DNA of 33,555 nucleotides from Nocardioides jejuensis (GTDB lineage Bacteria > Actinomycetota > Actinomycetes > Propionibacteriales > Nocardioidaceae): contig NZ_SJZJ01000031.1 in the NCBI RefSeq assembly GCF_004337475.1, positions 1-33,555 of the forward strand. Reading direction: 5' to 3'. Positions 32,630 to 33,555 of the stretch are shown one piece after another; the first letter of the stretch is position 1, and each line of letters opens with the position of its first letter. Position numbers and translations under genes: made by a program. Below the pieces are notes generated by a model. It saw nothing but the letters and a program-made list of their open reading frames with translations, had not been told where the DNA came from and ran no database searches.

Positions 32630-32739
32630 GGCGCCGCGAGCCTACGACGCGCGGGTTGTGCGGCGTGTCGCGGCCTCGGATCTCCTGCGGCCCGCGTGGC
32701 CTCATCAAAACCATGCGTCCCGCTGGTTACCGTTTCCGC

Positions 32740-33525
32740 ATGAGCAGCATGGCACCCCGGGGTCCGCTTCCCGCCCGCGTCTACTGGGTGCGTCGCGGCA
32801 TCGTGATCGGTGTCGCGCTCCTGCTGGTCCTCGTCGTGGGCAAGCTGCTCACGGGCGGCAGCGACGGGCAGGACACTCCGCACGCAGAGGGCTCTGTCGG
32901 CCTCGTCGGCTCGGAGACGTCACAGACCACCGACCCGAGCGCGAGCTCGTCGGTCACCACGACGGCGACCGACGAGGCGCTCGGTGGGAAGGGCCTTCCG
33001 CTCGCCGACCCCACTGGTCCGTGCGACCCCGACAAGGTCACGGTCACGCCGGTCGGTGGTCAGCGTGCCAACGACGGTCGCGTCGGCATGATCCTGGCGG
33101 TCGGCACCTCGGAGGAGGCGTGCACCTTCACGTTCTCGCCCGAGTCCGTCGTCGTGAAGATCGAGTCGGGCGCCGACAGCATCTGGTCCAGCCAGCAGTG
33201 CTCGGTCCTGCCGACGCAGGACCTGGTCGTGCGGGCTGCCAAGCCCGCCGCCGCGACGTTCATCTGGAACGGGCACCGCTCCGACGCTGCCTGCTCGCGC
33301 AGCACCGCCTGGGCACAGCCCGGCACCTATCACGTGATCGCCGCGACCCTCGGCGGCGAGCCGACGGACACGGCGTTCGAGCTGACGCGCCCGCCCGCGG
33401 TGGTCATCACGAAGACGGCGAAGCCGAAGGTCACCGAGTCGGCGACGCCGACGGCGAAGACCTCGGCGAAGGCGTCGCCGTCCGCCAAGGCCTCGACGAC
33501 TGCCGGCAAGGCCCGCCAGCCCTGA
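32740..33525 (+). CDS. Membrane-anchored secreted-type protein, unknown function (host)
   Basis: 261 residues from ATG 32740, which gives a short basic N-terminus followed by one membrane segment (GIVIGVALLLVLVVGKLL, about residues 20-37). The exported part has a Ser/Thr-rich linker, a compact domain with two Cys pairs (CDPDKV, EEACTF, QCSVLP, DAACSR) and a C-terminal Lys/Ala/Thr/Ser-rich disordered tail. This is the usual layout of actinobacterial cell-envelope proteins of unknown role. It is divergent from host mutY across a 110-base promoter region (32630-32739) and belongs to the chromosomal backbone. Confidence 0.82.
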   Translation: MSSMAPRGPLPARVYWVRRGIVIGVALLLVLVVGKLLTGGSDGQDTPHAEGSVGLVGSETSQTTDPSASSSVTTTATDEALGGKGLPLADPTGPCDPDKVTVTPVGGQRANDGRVGMILAVGTSEEACTFTFSPESVVVKIESGADSIWSSQQCSVLPTQDLVVRAAKPAAATFIWNGHRSDAACSRSTAWAQPGTYHVIAATLGGEPTDTAFELTRPPAVVITKTAKPKVTESATPTAKTSAKASPSAKASTTAGKARQP

Positions 33526-33555
33526 CCTGCACGAAGCGCCCCTCCGGACTCCGGA

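Noticed and set aside
1..33555. CRISPR array.
   Set aside because: I saw no regularly spaced repeats with unique spacers, and no cas genes.

Overview
High-GC actinobacterial DNA, probably Nocardioidaceae or a relative (an inference from the ClpC and MutY styles and the codon pattern). The chromosomal backbone shows only at the edges: the 3' end of clpC on the left, a broken mutY, and a membrane-anchored protein gene on the right.

The main result is a 30.7-kb genomic island inserted inside host mutY. The C-terminal part of mutY lies at 1079-1847 and the N-terminal part at 32531-32629, both on the minus strand. Joining 1847 to 32532 restores an uninterrupted MutY frame, with only a 1-bp ambiguity (a shared G). 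The insertion falls two codons before the catalytic glutamate. The island therefore spans about 1848-32531. It carries its own complete, diverged mutY at 7806-8714, so it appears to destroy the host gene and supply a replacement.

Layout from left to right. (1) 1960-7817: an integration module of three overlapping tyrosine-recombinase-type genes plus a small TnpC-like gene. (2) 7806-8714: replacement mutY. (3) 8832-9418: two small DNA-binding-type proteins. (4) 9593-12853: a run of six tightly packed genes, five unrecognised and a zinc-knuckle HNH nuclease at the end. (5) 12819-15065 (minus): a PIN-GNAT-PUA-like fusion, an ASCH protein and a small protein. (6) 15262-16379: a small unknown gene and a divergent HNH-like gene. 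(7) 16497-20102: a 1201-aa Mrr-like-nuclease/NACHT STAND protein resembling anti-phage sensors. (8) 20281-21240: DUF4268-like PD-(D/E)XK protein. (9) 21328-24065: two paralogous tyrosine-recombinase-like proteins, one apparently without its catalytic tyrosine. (10) 24165-29951: two small genes, a C5 cytosine methyltransferase, a candidate restriction enzyme with a duplicated N-terminal domain, a protein with a DHH-like first motif, a small Cys-containing protein, and Vsr. (11) 30064-32426: an ATPase-HNH pair resembling Septu.

I see no relaxase, type IV secretion, phage structural, tRNA, rRNA or CRISPR features. The island looks like a non-conjugative, recombinase-driven defence island that depends on its own recombinases for movement. 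The best candidates for undescribed biology are the mutY swap strategy, the 9593-12853 operon, the restriction-enzyme/DHH-like cluster and the recombinase pair within the defence cargo.
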